A DNA stretch of 64,000 nucleotides from Ruegeria sp. YS9 (GTDB taxonomy: Bacteria > Pseudomonadota > Alphaproteobacteria > Rhodobacterales > Rhodobacteraceae), in the NCBI RefSeq assembly GCF_024628725.1, contig NZ_CP102409.1, positions 129,501 to 193,500 of the forward strand. Reading direction: 5' to 3'. The notes below the pieces were generated by a model. The model saw only the letters and a program-made list of their open reading frames with translations. It was not told where the DNA came from and ran no database searches. The position numbers were made by a program, and so were the translations under genes. Shown piece after piece: positions 34,741-43,355 of the stretch (its first letter is position 1; each line of letters opens with the position of its first letter).

Positions 34741-34905
34741 ATGAGCGTGAGCGCACATCTGACGGAACTGAAGAAAAAGCACGAATCTCTCGGTCTGGAA
34801 GTGGAAGAAGCCCAACGCTCGCCAGGTATCGATGATCTCCATATTGCTCAGCTGAAAAAACAGAAGCTCAAGCTGAAAGAAGAGATCGAACGCCTGTCTG
34901 CTTAA
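34741..34905 (+). CDS. YdcH-family (DUF465) small coiled-coil protein
   Basis: A 54-residue protein rich in Lys/Glu (MSVSAHLTELKKKHESLG) and likely a helical hairpin, the YdcH/DUF465 type. A strong SD (AAGGAGG at 34728-34734) lies six bases upstream. Its TAA is part of a TTAA that also serves as the stop of the convergent transporter gene. Confidence 0.85.
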   Translation: MSVSAHLTELKKKHESLGLEVEEAQRSPGIDDLHIAQLKKQKLKLKEEIERLSA

Positions 34906-35768
34906 GTTTTCAGGCTGGCGCGGGCCGCTATCAAGGCTCCGCCGGTGATCAGGAAGGCCGCGATCGCAAGCCCCCAGGATGGGGCGGCGATCCCGGCCAC
35001 CACCAAAGCTAGGGTCGACAACAACGGGGCCGCATAGGATGAGGTTCCGAGGATTTGTATGTCGCCTTGCTTGACGCCTATGTCCCAGACGTAGAACGCC
35101 AGCCCGACGGGCCCAAGGCCGAGTGCCAGCACCGACGCCCAGCCCAGTGCCGTATCGGGCAGTACAGTGTCTTCCACCGCCAGATGCAGCAAACCCGAGG
35201 CGAGCGCAGCCGCAAGGCAGAAAATTGCGACGGAACTGGTCGGCGTGCCCTCCAATCTGCGTGATAGAACGGAATAGCCCGACCATGTCAGTGCGCACAG
35301 CAAGGCCAGTGCATATCCGGGCAGGTATTGGGCCTGAAAGCCCGCACCGCCGCCTCCGGCGATGATCACAGCGGCACCTGCAAATCCAAGGCAGGCCCCG
35401 ATCAGGTGGCCAATACGCAGATGTTCACCCGGCAGCAGCCCCGACAGAAGCACAATGAGCAGAGGCCAGAGATAAGCGATCAGCCCGGCCTCGGCAGCCG
35501 GTGCCATGCGCAAGGCCGAAAAATACAGCGCGTGATAGCCAAACAGGCCCAATGCGCCAAACAGGTAGGTCGTCCAGGGAACTCGCTTCAGATCGCTCAG
35601 ACCACCTGTCACCATCGCCCAGACAAGCCCAAGCGCACCGCCAATCGAAAAGCAGATCGTGTTCAGCAGCAGGGGCGGCGTAGGCGCCGACCCGACGGTG
35701 AACAACGCCAGCAAGGCCCATAGCAAGACAGCCACGAAACCGATGGCCGTTGCGCGCATTTTGGTCAT
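34902..35768 (-). CDS. EamA/DMT-superfamily transporter
   Basis: A 288-residue protein with about ten membrane segments and two EamA repeats, the layout of drug/metabolite exporters. Translationally coupled (ATGA) to the LysR gene upstream, so it may be regulated by, or co-expressed with, that protein. The substrate is unknown. Confidence 0.85.
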   Translation of the reverse strand: MTKMRATAIGFVAVLLWALLALFTVGSAPTPPLLLNTICFSIGGALGLVWAMVTGGLSDLKRVPWTTYLFGALGLFGYHALYFSALRMAPAAEAGLIAYLWPLLIVLLSGLLPGEHLRIGHLIGACLGFAGAAVIIAGGGGAGFQAQYLPGYALALLCALTWSGYSVLSRRLEGTPTSSVAIFCLAAALASGLLHLAVEDTVLPDTALGWASVLALGLGPVGLAFYVWDIGVKQGDIQILGTSSYAAPLLSTLALVVAGIAAPSWGLAIAAFLITGGALIAARASLKT

Positions 35769-36712
35769 GGGTGGGAAACCTCTTCAATCGGTATGATTTT
35801 GAACTCATCCGATATATGCGCGGTTTTTTCAATCTCGGTCAGGAACCAATCGCGAAACGCTGCGATCTGAGGTTTCTTTTCGGCCCCCGGCAGGCAAAGA
35901 AACCGGAACCGGCCTTGTGTTTCCAGGGCCACCTTGAACGGTGCAACCAGGCGGCCTTCGGTCAGGTCCTTGAGAATCATGGCGCGTCGCCCCAGTGCCA
36001 CGCCGACACCGGCAACAGCGGCATCAATCGCGTGATCTGCATTGGAAAAATGCGCGCCATGGGTCGGGGTAAAATCCATTCCCACGGCACGGAACCAAGC
36101 GGGCCAATCGCAGGGCGGGGTCAGAAAACTGATCGAATCGTCATGGATCAGCGGGGCCGCTTCAAGGCTGCCCGGTGTGGTGAATTGTTCCGCCAACTCC
36201 GGGGTCATGACAGGGGTCAGCCATTCCTTTCTGACGGGAACGGAATACAGCCCGTCATCGGCTGAATTCCCGAACCGGATGGCGACATCCACATCGTCCC
36301 GCTCCAGATCCATGTTGCGTAGCGTGGCCGAGAATTTCAGATCGATCTCGGGATGCGCCCGGGCAAATTCATAGAGCCGCGGCGCCAGCCACTTGGCGGT
36401 CAAAGCAGGGCCCGCGGTGACGGTCAGGCTTGTGTCATCTTCCTGTCTGCGCACTGCGCGCCACGCGGATTGCAGGGTGGCAAACCCTTCTGCCGCACCG
36501 GGCGCAAGGGCACGGCCCGCCTCGGTCAGTTCTACGGCGCGGTTCAGGCGGCGGAACAGCGGACGTCCAAGGTGTTCTTCAAGCGACTTGATCTGAAAGG
36601 ACAGGGCAGCTGGTGTCACATGCAGCTCTTCCGCCGCCTTCGCAAAAGACATGTGCCGGGCCGCGGCGTCAAAAGCACGCAACGCGGTCAGCGGAGGAAG
36701 ATAGTCACTCAT
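35765..36712 (-). CDS. LysR-family transcriptional regulator (GcvA-like)
   Basis: A 315-residue regulator: N-terminal winged helix (LPPLTALRAFDAAARHMSFAKAAEELHVTPAALSFQIKSLEE), then a substrate-binding domain. The fusion of this helix pattern with short-chain binding resembles GcvA types. It is divergent from the Trp-rich microprotein gene (110-bp gap), so this is the obvious local target, with the EamA gene second. Confidence 0.9.
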   Translation of the reverse strand: MSDYLPPLTALRAFDAAARHMSFAKAAEELHVTPAALSFQIKSLEEHLGRPLFRRLNRAVELTEAGRALAPGAAEGFATLQSAWRAVRRQEDDTSLTVTAGPALTAKWLAPRLYEFARAHPEIDLKFSATLRNMDLERDDVDVAIRFGNSADDGLYSVPVRKEWLTPVMTPELAEQFTTPGSLEAAPLIHDDSISFLTPPCDWPAWFRAVGMDFTPTHGAHFSNADHAIDAAVAGVGVALGRRAMILKDLTEGRLVAPFKVALETQGRFRFLCLPGAEKKPQIAAFRDWFLTEIEKTAHISDEFKIIPIEEVSHP

Positions 36713-36822
36713 AGTGAAGTAAATCTTAACTGAAGATCCAAGAAAGCTCGTTTGTCGCTTTCATTCGTAACCCTCATATTCACATCAGGTCAAATAAAAC
36801 TGATTTGAAAAAGGAGACTGCC

Positions 36823-36933
36823 ATGATCGAGATGACGACAAATCCCGCCGCCCAGATGGCGATCCTGCGTGCCCATCAAGAGCGCAGCCGGGTGGTCTGG
36901 CAGTTTTGGGGGTGGATATTCGGTTCCCGCTGA
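36823..36933 (+). CDS. Tryptophan-rich microprotein (36 aa)
   Basis: An ATG with AAGGAG at 36811-36816 opens a 36-codon frame ending in W-Q-F-W-G-W-I-F-G-S-R, i.e. three tryptophans in five residues. A strong rho-independent terminator (36966-36996) follows 33 bp after the stop, defining a compact single-gene transcript. It is divergent from a LysR regulator. It resembles a leader peptide in composition, but no plus-strand gene lies after the terminator. Could be a small membrane-active or regulatory protein; family not recognised. Confidence 0.6.
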   Translation: MIEMTTNPAAQMAILRAHQERSRVVWQFWGWIFGSR

Positions 36934-36965
36934 TCGCAGCGCGCGCGTTCTTACGGGATCAGAAA

Positions 36966-36996
36966 GGGCCGGCCCAAAGGGACCGGCCCGTTTTTT
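36966..36996 (+). terminator. Rho-independent terminator after the microprotein gene
   Basis: GGGCCGGCCC and GGGACCGGCCC form a GC-rich stem with an AAA loop (one bulged A), followed by TTTTTT at 36991-36996. In the minus direction the hairpin lacks a matching T tract, so it mainly stops plus-strand transcription; it may still buffer phaB read-through. Confidence 0.85.
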
Positions 36997-37011
36997 GTTC
37001 ACAAGTCTGGA

Positions 37012-37734
37012 TCAGACGAAGAATTGCGCACCGTTGGCCGAGATCGTCGAACCGTTGATGAACTGCGAATCGTCCGATGCCAGGAAGACCACGCAGCGCG
37101 CGATTTCCTCTGGCTCACCCAAGCGGCCGGCCGGGATCTGGCTAATGATGGACTCGCGCACCTTCTCGGGCACAGCCATGACCATTTCGGTTGCAATATA
37201 GCCGGGGCAGATCGCGTTGGCAGTGATGCCCGCCCGCGCGCCTTCCTGCGCCAAAGATTTCACGATGCCCAGGTCGCCGGCCTTGGTCGCAGCATAGTTC
37301 ACCTGAGCGAATTGGCCTTTCTGACCGTTGATCGAGCTGATGACGATGACACGGCCGAACTTGCGCTCGCGCATGCCGGGCCAGATGGGGTGTACGGTGT
37401 TGAACACACCGGTCAGGTTGGTGTCGATCACGTCCTTCCACTGGTCGGGGGTCATTTTGTGGAACGGAGCATCGCGGGTGATGCCTGCATTGGCGACGAC
37501 CACATCGATGGGGCCAACTTCGGCTTCGACCTGTTCGATGCCCGCTTTGGATTCGTCGTAATCCGCGACGTTCCACTTGTAGGTCTTGATCCCGGTTTCT
37601 TCGGTGAATTTTGCAGCGGCTTCGTCATTCCCCGCATAGGTGGCCGCAACGTTATACCCTTCGGCTTTGAGCGCCTTGGAAATTGCTGCGCCAATGCCGC
37701 GGGAACCGCCGGTTACGAGAGCTGTTCGTGCCAT
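37012..37734 (-). CDS. phaB: Acetoacetyl-CoA reductase (PHA synthesis)
   Basis: A 240-residue short-chain dehydrogenase that reduces acetoacetyl-CoA to (R)-3-hydroxybutyryl-CoA for polyhydroxybutyrate. Motifs: ALVTGGSRGIGAAI, NAGITRDAPFHKM, and the S/Y/K site VISSING...VNYAATKAG. It lies downstream of phaA on the same strand but is separated from it by 186 bp containing a terminator, so it probably has a separate promoter. No phaC is in the window. Confidence 0.94.
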   Translation of the reverse strand: MARTALVTGGSRGIGAAISKALKAEGYNVAATYAGNDEAAAKFTEETGIKTYKWNVADYDESKAGIEQVEAEVGPIDVVVANAGITRDAPFHKMTPDQWKDVIDTNLTGVFNTVHPIWPGMRERKFGRVIVISSINGQKGQFAQVNYAATKAGDLGIVKSLAQEGARAGITANAICPGYIATEMVMAVPEKVRESIISQIPAGRLGEPEEIARCVVFLASDDSQFINGSTISANGAQFFV

Positions 37735-37871
37735 TTATGACTCCTTCAATTTTAGTCGTCTTGGTAATGCTGTTACTCTGAGAGATGATCGTGCGCAATA
37801 TTGTTTCGTCGTGAATCTTGGTTTCCAGGCGGCAATATCGTCGCATCCAAGGGTTAGAACCTCAATGTAAC

Positions 37872-37895
37872 AAAAAAGGCGCCCAACTGGGCGCC
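37872..37895 (-). terminator. Rho-independent terminator after phaA
   Basis: GGCGCCC-AACT-GGGCGCC stem, read on the minus strand as GGCGCCC-AGTT-GGGCGCC and followed by TTTTTTG (positions 37877-37871). It sits 25 bp past the phaA stop, so phaA and phaB are at least partly separate transcripts. Confidence 0.85.
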
Positions 37896-37920
37896 TATTT
37901 CTATTTGATTGTCAAAGCGC

Positions 37921-39096
37921 TTAGTCGCGCTCCACACACAGGGCAACGCCCATGCCGCCGCCGATGCACAAGGTGGCCAGACCCTTTTTCGCATCGCGTC
38001 GCTTCATTTCGAACAGCAGGGTGTTCAAAACACGGCACCCCGAAGCACCGATCGGGTGGCCGATGGCAATGGCGCCGCCGTTTACGTTCACGATCGACGG
38101 ATCCCAGCCCATATCCTTGTTCACGGCGCAGGCCTGTGCGGCAAAGGCTTCGTTGGCTTCGACCAGGTCCAGATCGTCAACCGACCAGCCTGCTTTTTCC
38201 AGCGCTTTGCGCGATGCATAGATCGGGCCGACGCCCATGATCGACGGGTCCAGACCGGCGGTCGCATAGGACGCGATGCGCGCAAGAGGTTCGATTCCGC
38301 GCTTTTCGGCGTTTTCGGCTGACATCAGCAGTGTCGCGGCCGCACCGTCGTTCAATCCCGACGCGTTGGCTGCGGTGACCGAACCGTCCTTGGTGAAGGC
38401 CGGGCGCAGTTTGGCCATGGCTTCCATGGTCGCGCCATGACGGATGTATTCGTCTTTGTCCATCACGATGTCGCCCTTGCGGGTCTTGATGGTGAAGGGC
38501 ACGATTTCGTCCGCGAACTTGCCGGCCTTTTGGGCTGCTTCGGCTTTGTTCTGCGAAGCGACGGCGAATTCATCCTGCATTTCGCGGCTGATCTGCCATT
38601 TCTCTGCAACATTCTCGGCAGTCTGACCCATGTGATAGCCGTTGAAAGCATCCCAAAGACCATCGCGGATCATCGTGTCGATGTATTTCATGTCGCCCAT
38701 CTTGTGACCGGCGCGCAGCGCGGCGGCGTGGGGTGACAGGGTCATGTTTTCCTGACCACCAGCAGCGACGATTTCCGCGTCTCCCAGCTGAATATGCTGG
38801 GCGCCCAAAGCAACGGCGCGCAGGCCCGAGCCACAAACCTGATTGATGCCCCATGCGGCGCTTTCCTGAGGCAGGCCGGCATTGATATGCGCCTGACGCG
38901 CGGGATTCTGGCCCTGGGCGGCAGTCAGAACCTGACCCATGATGGTTTCGCTGACTTCGCCTTTTTCCACTCCGGCGCGCTCGACAACTGCTTCCAGGAC
39001 GGCAGCGCCCAGATCATGGGCAGGGGTGTTCGCAAACGAACCACTGAAGCTGCCGACACCTGTTCGTGCGGCGGATGCGATTACTACGTTGGTCAT
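37921..39096 (-). CDS. phaA: Acetyl-CoA C-acetyltransferase
   Basis: Condenses two acetyl-CoA to acetoacetyl-CoA, feeding polyhydroxybutyrate synthesis. The 391-residue thiolase has nucleophile Cys88 (NQVCGSG), the [10 protein letters not shown] histidine motif and the C-terminal [11 protein letters not shown] cysteine. It is followed (after a terminator) by phaB, so the pathway pair is together. A candidate PhaR operator lies upstream (39218-39229). Confidence 0.95.
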   Translation of the reverse strand: MTNVVIASAARTGVGSFSGSFANTPAHDLGAAVLEAVVERAGVEKGEVSETIMGQVLTAAQGQNPARQAHINAGLPQESAAWGINQVCGSGLRAVALGAQHIQLGDAEIVAAGGQENMTLSPHAAALRAGHKMGDMKYIDTMIRDGLWDAFNGYHMGQTAENVAEKWQISREMQDEFAVASQNKAEAAQKAGKFADEIVPFTIKTRKGDIVMDKDEYIRHGATMEAMAKLRPAFTKDGSVTAANASGLNDGAAATLLMSAENAEKRGIEPLARIASYATAGLDPSIMGVGPIYASRKALEKAGWSVDDLDLVEANEAFAAQACAVNKDMGWDPSIVNVNGGAIAIGHPIGASGCRVLNTLLFEMKRRDAKKGLATLCIGGGMGVALCVERD

Positions 39097-39217
39097 ATGA
39101 TCAGTCCTTTACCGTCATGGGCCAGCGGAATTTCTGACGGCGCAGGTCAAGAGGTGTCCTCTCGAAACAAGAGCGCCCCGTGATCCCCCGCTCAAGTACC
39201 CTTGCAATAGCGCAACG

Positions 39218-39229
39218 CTGCACATGCAG
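39218..39229. promoter_or_regulatory. Candidate PhaR-type operator upstream of phaA
   Basis: CTGC-ACAT-GCAG, i.e. CTGC-N4-GCAG, extended by G/C to GCTGC-N4-GCAGC. I recall CTGC-N3-4-GCAG as the PhaR recognition pattern in Paracoccus/Rhodobacter PHA genes. It lies about 122-133 bp upstream of the phaA start in a 190-bp gap between phaA and an EAL gene. One match of this length could occur by chance; not proven. Confidence 0.5.
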
Positions 39230-39286
39230 CAACGGGCAGCTTGTCTCAGTGTCGGAAAAGGTGGGAAAATGTCGATGAGCAGGCAA

Positions 39287-40120
39287 TCAACTTCCTGTTT
39301 TTGATTTGTTTTCCTGTTTCCAGGGTTCCGCGACGCTGGGTGCGCCATACAAGAATCCTTGCAGGCAATCCACGCCACTTGCCACCAAAAACGCTGCATC
39401 CTCCTGCGTTTCAACCGATTCGGCCGTGACCAGAATTTCGAATTCACGGGCCACCGCGATCAGCGCCCGCACCAATGTCTGGTTGTCGGGGTCGGTGCTG
39501 ATGCCCCGCACGAACTGTCCATCGATTTTGGCTGCGTCGAACAGAAACTCGCGAAAATGGCGGAAGCTGAAGTTGCTGGCACCAAAGTCATCCAGCGCAA
39601 AGGCGATGCCACGATCCTGCAATCGGTCCATGAAATCGACAACCAGCTCAGGTACCTGCATGGCCGAGCTTTCGGAGATTTCGAGGATCAACCGTTCGCC
39701 CAAGCCGGCATCTCGTTTCAGAAACCTGTCCAGTATTCTCGACCAGTTGGAATAACCGATCGAGCGGGCTGACATGTTGATCGACAGGCGTATTTCCGGG
39801 TTCTTCGCCAAGGTACGCAGCCCAAGCTCCAGCGCCACGCAGTCGAGTTCGCGGCCGATAGGCGTGTTTTCGACCTGAGGCATGAATTCGCGGGCCGGGA
39901 TGACGCGGCCGGTTTCGTCCAGAACCCGAATGAACCCTTCGTAAAACGCGACACTGTACGGGGCGTGCGCCTGTATCACCGGCTGAAAGGCCAGTTTGCA
40001 TTGCTTATGCTTCACGGCATCGGTTGCCATTTGCACAACCGAACGATCCCGTGTCGAAACTGCCGCATTCAACGGGCTGTCCGACCCTTCAGGCAGATGT
40101 GCCAGTTTTTTGTTTCCCAT
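39287..40120 (-). CDS. Stand-alone EAL-domain protein (c-di-GMP phosphodiesterase)
   Basis: A 277-residue protein; the EAL domain fills residues ~35-265 with no GGDEF or sensor domain. Seen: FQPVI, E-G-F-I-R (a variant of E-A-L-x-R), LSINMSAR (Asn), LILEISES (Glu), FALDDFGASN (paired Asp), AKIDGQF (Lys) and AESVETQ (Glu). Thus the metal and catalytic residues appear retained and hydrolysis of c-di-GMP is plausible, though the loop after DDFG is atypical. Start MGNKKLAHL (40120) is chosen; the longer frame upstream is not domain-like. Confidence 0.82.
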   Translation of the reverse strand: MGNKKLAHLPEGSDSPLNAAVSTRDRSVVQMATDAVKHKQCKLAFQPVIQAHAPYSVAFYEGFIRVLDETGRVIPAREFMPQVENTPIGRELDCVALELGLRTLAKNPEIRLSINMSARSIGYSNWSRILDRFLKRDAGLGERLILEISESSAMQVPELVVDFMDRLQDRGIAFALDDFGASNFSFRHFREFLFDAAKIDGQFVRGISTDPDNQTLVRALIAVAREFEILVTAESVETQEDAAFLVASGVDCLQGFLYGAPSVAEPWKQENKSKTGS

Positions 40121-40224
40121 AAGCGCGGATTCCCATGTGTCCGGGACAGGTGTCCGGTCACAGTCTCGGGGCAAAGGGATGAATCTGCGGTTAAGGGTTC
40201 GGAAAAATTTCCGCCTCGCGGGGC

Positions 40225-40413
40225 TTAGCGGGTGGATTGCCAAGCGCGCGCCAAAGAGGCTGCGGCGCCAAGTATTGCGCCCATCGCACCTAGGGCCATC
40301 ATTGCAAAACCCAGCGCGATCAGGGCTGAAACGGCGCCCCCAAGGGCTGCGAGCATGGCCATCAACAGGCCGAACAGGCCGAAAAAGGTTGAAATGGTTG
40401 CCAAACGATTCAT
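40225..40413 (-). CDS. Small hydrophobic membrane protein (62 aa)
   Basis: A 62-residue protein nearly all hydrophobic with Gly/Ala (two membrane segments at about 8-28 and 31-55) and a short basic tail. GAGGG lies about six bases before the ATG. It sits alone between the EAL gene and the desaturase gene. Function unknown; the ORF is likely but could be spurious. Confidence 0.5.
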   Translation of the reverse strand: MNRLATISTFFGLFGLLMAMLAALGGAVSALIALGFAMMALGAMGAILGAAASLARAWQSTR

Positions 40414-40507
40414 ACCGACCCTCGCTCACTCAATACACGGCGCCTGTCGACCGATATGGCGTTGAATGGCCGAGTTTCAAGGCACAAGCAGGGTTCAGCC
40501 GGCCGTT

Positions 40508-41479
40508 TCAGGCCTGTTCTGCTTGTCCGCTGGGCAGTTTTTTGTCCAGATGCTCAAAACCTGGCGTTCCGCGATCTTCCGGATGGCGCGCCAGATGCTT
40601 GGCCTTGATCTGTTCCGAATTATCCCGGCTGCCATCGTGGCTGTACCCCGGTGGGGCAAAGCAGTAGGCCAGCCGCTGTTTCAGGGTCAGGCCCGGCTGG
40701 GTCGCGTCGCGCCAGATGGCCACCCATTCGTGAAAGGCCACCCGCAGGGGATTGAAGGTGCCGATATTGTGCACCAGACCATAGTCCACCCGGTCGTCCT
40801 CCTGCTCGGGGACGAAGGTGCCGAACAGCTTGTCCCAGATGATGAACACCCCGGCATAATTGCAATCCAGATAGCGCGCGTTGCGGCCGTGATGGGCGCG
40901 GTGGTGACTGGGCGTGTTCATTACCGCCTCGAACCAGCGGGGCATCTTGCCGATGGCTTCGGTGTGAATCCAGAACTGATAGATCAGATTGAGGCCGCCG
41001 ACGAACAAAACCATTGCCGGATGGAACCCAAGCAGGATCAGTGGAGCGCGGACGACCATCATGAAAGTGAACGTATAGGTCCAGGTCTGCCGCAGCGCGG
41101 TCGTCAGGTTGTAGTGCTGTGAGCTGTGATGGTTTACGTGACTGGCCCAGACCCAGCGGATGCGATGGCCAAAGCGATGGACCCAGTAATACCGCAGATC
41201 ATCCAGGACAAAGCACAGGATGATAACCGGAATTGACGTGCCCAGGTTCATCGGCGTGATTTGCCACAGCCACATGAAAAACGCATAGGCGATAAAGCCC
41301 AGCAAAAAGCCCGACGCGATGTTTCCGGCGCCCATGATCAAAGAGGTCACCGCATCGCGTGTTTCATAGCGCCCGCCTTTGCCTTTGACTGCGATCCACA
41401 GAAACTCGGCCAGAATTGCTGCGATGAAAAAAGGAACGGCCCATTGTACCGCATCGGGAAAACTAATTTGGTCTGTCAT
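40508..41479 (-). CDS. Sterol desaturase / fatty acid hydroxylase superfamily membrane protein
   Basis: A 323-residue membrane di-iron enzyme. The histidine boxes are visible: HRFGH, HVNHHSSQH and HHRAHHG, with about four hydrophobic segments around them. Such enzymes hydroxylate or desaturate lipids, sterols or carotenoids; the substrate here is unknown. Its ATG overlaps the stop of the upstream 128-residue protein gene. Confidence 0.87.
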   Translation of the reverse strand: MTDQISFPDAVQWAVPFFIAAILAEFLWIAVKGKGGRYETRDAVTSLIMGAGNIASGFLLGFIAYAFFMWLWQITPMNLGTSIPVIILCFVLDDLRYYWVHRFGHRIRWVWASHVNHHSSQHYNLTTALRQTWTYTFTFMMVVRAPLILLGFHPAMVLFVGGLNLIYQFWIHTEAIGKMPRWFEAVMNTPSHHRAHHGRNARYLDCNYAGVFIIWDKLFGTFVPEQEDDRVDYGLVHNIGTFNPLRVAFHEWVAIWRDATQPGLTLKQRLAYCFAPPGYSHDGSRDNSEQIKAKHLARHPEDRGTPGFEHLDKKLPSGQAEQA

Positions 41480-41862
41480 GCGGGCTCCATCAGGTCACGC
41501 CAGTGATGGCGTTCGAATTCGTCCAGTCGGATGAGTGTTTTGGGCACCGAGAATTCGTGAAACAGAATCTCAAAGCCTTCCGGATGATCCAGAAGATCAT
41601 AGTCCAGCAGATGCCGGGCCACAGTGTCGGCCCCGAAGGACCAAAGCAACCCATTGCCGGTACTGGTGCGCACCACCGCGGCGTGGCCATCATGGGAAAC
41701 CGTGACATCGACCACATCATCGTCCGGAAAGTGACGTGCCCATTGTGATCGTGCAGTGTCGGGCGTCAGCGTCACCTGCTGCGACCTGCCGTTGAGATGC
41801 AATAACAGGGTGACGCCAGCTATGCCGCCGACGACCAGCGCCAGTAGAACTTCAAGTGGCAT
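41476..41862 (-). CDS. Membrane-anchored hypothetical protein
   Basis: A 128-residue protein with one N-terminal membrane segment (residues ~4-22) and a soluble domain ending in FERHHWRDLMEPA. AGGAGG is five bases before the ATG. Coupled (ATGA) with the sterol-desaturase-family gene and possibly its partner. No known domain recognised. Confidence 0.72.
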   Translation of the reverse strand: MPLEVLLALVVGGIAGVTLLLHLNGRSQQVTLTPDTARSQWARHFPDDDVVDVTVSHDGHAAVVRTSTGNGLLWSFGADTVARHLLDYDLLDHPEGFEILFHEFSVPKTLIRLDEFERHHWRDLMEPA

Positions 41863-41921
41863 TCCATCCTCCTGAGCGCAGAGTGCAAAGGAGTTGAAAC
41901 TCTGTCAAAGGTGGCGTTGCG

Positions 41922-42251
41922 TCAGCTGTTTTCCAGCCGTTCCAGTATCTCGTGTTGCACCACACGTTCGACGAAGGGCACCAGCCCCTCGGGGCCGGAT
42001 GTACGATCCTTCAGATGGATGCAGATATCTGGGCGGCGGGCGGCAATAATACCCACCATTTCACCACGGATCTTGTCGTCAAGCCCCGCGCCCAGGATGG
42101 CGCAGGCAATCCGGGGCTCGGCATCCAGCTGTTTCCGAACCTCGTCCGTGTCATGTGCGCCCAGCCACTGAATCGGCAGATGATCCAGTTGCCGCGCCAC
42201 GTCACCGATTACATTTGGCAACCGTCCGATCAGCAGTACGACGGGTTTCAT
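41922..42251 (-). CDS. Hypothetical soluble protein, receiver-like
   Basis: A 109-residue alpha-beta protein (KPVVLLIGRLPNVIGDVARQL...CAILGAGLDDKIRGEMVGII). Its alternation resembles a CheY-like receiver or a Rossmann-type fold, but no phospho-Asp motif is evident. The ATG at 42251 has GGAGG five bases upstream; an ATG one codon earlier is the alternative. Function unknown. Confidence 0.65.
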   Translation of the reverse strand: MKPVVLLIGRLPNVIGDVARQLDHLPIQWLGAHDTDEVRKQLDAEPRIACAILGAGLDDKIRGEMVGIIAARRPDICIHLKDRTSGPEGLVPFVERVVQHEILERLENS

Positions 42252-42335
42252 CATTGCCTCCATTTCAAACAATATGCCTGCCCTGTCCGGCAGGGCAGGA
42301 ACAGTATATCACGAGATTGAAAGGGGCTGACGCCT

Positions 42336-42704
42336 TTAGTTGCTGACCGAATAAACGGTTGTTTTGCCCTTGCCTTTTTCGCGGGTCATTCGGGCAGTGG
42401 CCCCGTCAATTTCCCAAAGCTGACAATCCGTGCCCAGTGCCTTGCCGTCCAATACTCCGTTTCGGCACCAGAATTTTTTGTTCCAGACCCAGGTTCCGCT
42501 GAACTTTTTCCCACTTTTGAGTTTGGCTGAAATCGTGCCATCAGCATTCGCGACAAAAACATTGCCTTGTTCGTCGGTCAGCTTTTTACCAACAATATCG
42601 GAATTGAACTGCTTTGCGGTCTTGATCCGTTTGTAGTCCGCATGTGCGGCGCCAGCGATTGCCAATGTGCCTGCAACAGCAAGGAATAAAATCGTATGTT
42701 TCAT
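42336..42704 (-). CDS. Secreted small lysine-rich protein
   Basis: A 122-residue protein with a signal peptide (MKHTILFLAVAGTLAIAGAAHA) and a basic mature domain (KTAKQFNSDIVGKKLTDEQGN, SGTWVWNKKFWCRN), two Cys in the mature part and Trp-rich beta-strands. It has a lower GC content than its neighbours. The SD of this gene lies within the 3' arm of a hairpin at 42711-42735. Function unknown. Confidence 0.7.
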   Translation of the reverse strand: MKHTILFLAVAGTLAIAGAAHADYKRIKTAKQFNSDIVGKKLTDEQGNVFVANADGTISAKLKSGKKFSGTWVWNKKFWCRNGVLDGKALGTDCQLWEIDGATARMTREKGKGKTTVYSVSN

Positions 42705-42710
42705 ATAAAA

Positions 42711-42735
42711 CCTCCCACTCTTAATGCGTGGGAGG
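42711..42735 (-). promoter_or_regulatory. Hairpin sequestering the SD of the 42336-42704 gene (or tlpA terminator)
   Basis: CCTCCCAC and GTGGGAGG form an 8-bp perfect stem around a nine-base loop. In the minus sense the right arm is GTGGGAGG, whose GGGAGG is the SD of the 42704 ATG six bases on, so the paired state hides the SD. The TTTTAT after the stem also fits a weak terminator for the upstream tlpA gene. Both roles may apply. Confidence 0.6.
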
Positions 42736-42767
42736 GTACCATGTTTCCGCAAATTTTTCTAAATGCG

Positions 42768-43334
42768 TTAACTTTCAGCGCCAACAAGCGTCGAAATGAT
42801 CGCCTTCGCACTGTCCGAGTTCCATTCGGCGTCGCCGATCAGCCGGGCGATTTCCTGCCCTTCGGGGTTCAGGATGACCGTGATCGGCAAGGCGATGACG
42901 CCGAACTCACGGGCAGCGGCCGAGCTGGGGTCCTGGTGACGGGGCAGGTTGGCGATGCCGTTCTCTTCAAAGAACTTTTTGATGCCGGCAGGCGAGTTGC
43001 GGCCCGTGGCCAGTGTCAGAACCTGAAACTTGTCGCCGCCGAACTCTTCCTGAAGCTCAGCGATCTGAGGCATCTCTTTGCGACAAGGCGCACACCAGGT
43101 GGCCCAGAAATTCAGCAGCACATATTTGCCCTCATAATCGGCAAGCGTGCCGACGCCGCCGTCATCTTCCAGCTGGAATTCGATTGATTTGGCGGGTTTC
43201 GGTTCCTTGTGCAGGATCAGACGTTTCAGGCTGTCTTCCCGCAGAGGGGCCAGCGTCTCGGCATCGGTCGCCAAGGCGGCATTTGCACCCAGCGCAAGGG
43301 CCATATAAAGGGGGATCAGACGAAATAGGCGCAT
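42768..43334 (-). CDS. TlpA/ResA-type thiol-disulfide oxidoreductase
   Basis: A 188-residue periplasmic thioredoxin-fold protein. A signal-anchor segment spans residues 1-23 ([22 protein letters not shown]), and [15 protein letters not shown] is the WCxPC redox motif. These proteins reduce cytochrome c-type or other envelope thiols. It is divergent from argH (21 bp apart), and the minus-strand product is followed by a possible terminator hairpin. Start at 43334 gives the expected signal. Confidence 0.9.
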   Translation of the reverse strand: MRLFRLIPLYMALALGANAALATDAETLAPLREDSLKRLILHKEPKPAKSIEFQLEDDGGVGTLADYEGKYVLLNFWATWCAPCRKEMPQIAELQEEFGGDKFQVLTLATGRNSPAGIKKFFEENGIANLPRHQDPSSAAAREFGVIALPITVILNPEGQEIARLIGDAEWNSDSAKAIISTLVGAES

Positions 43335-43355
43335 ATCAACTCCGGGTTTTCTTAC

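Noticed and set aside
36823..36996. Trp-operon attenuator reading of the microprotein and terminator
   Set aside because: No plus-strand biosynthetic gene follows; the next gene (phaB) is on the opposite strand, so classic attenuation is excluded.
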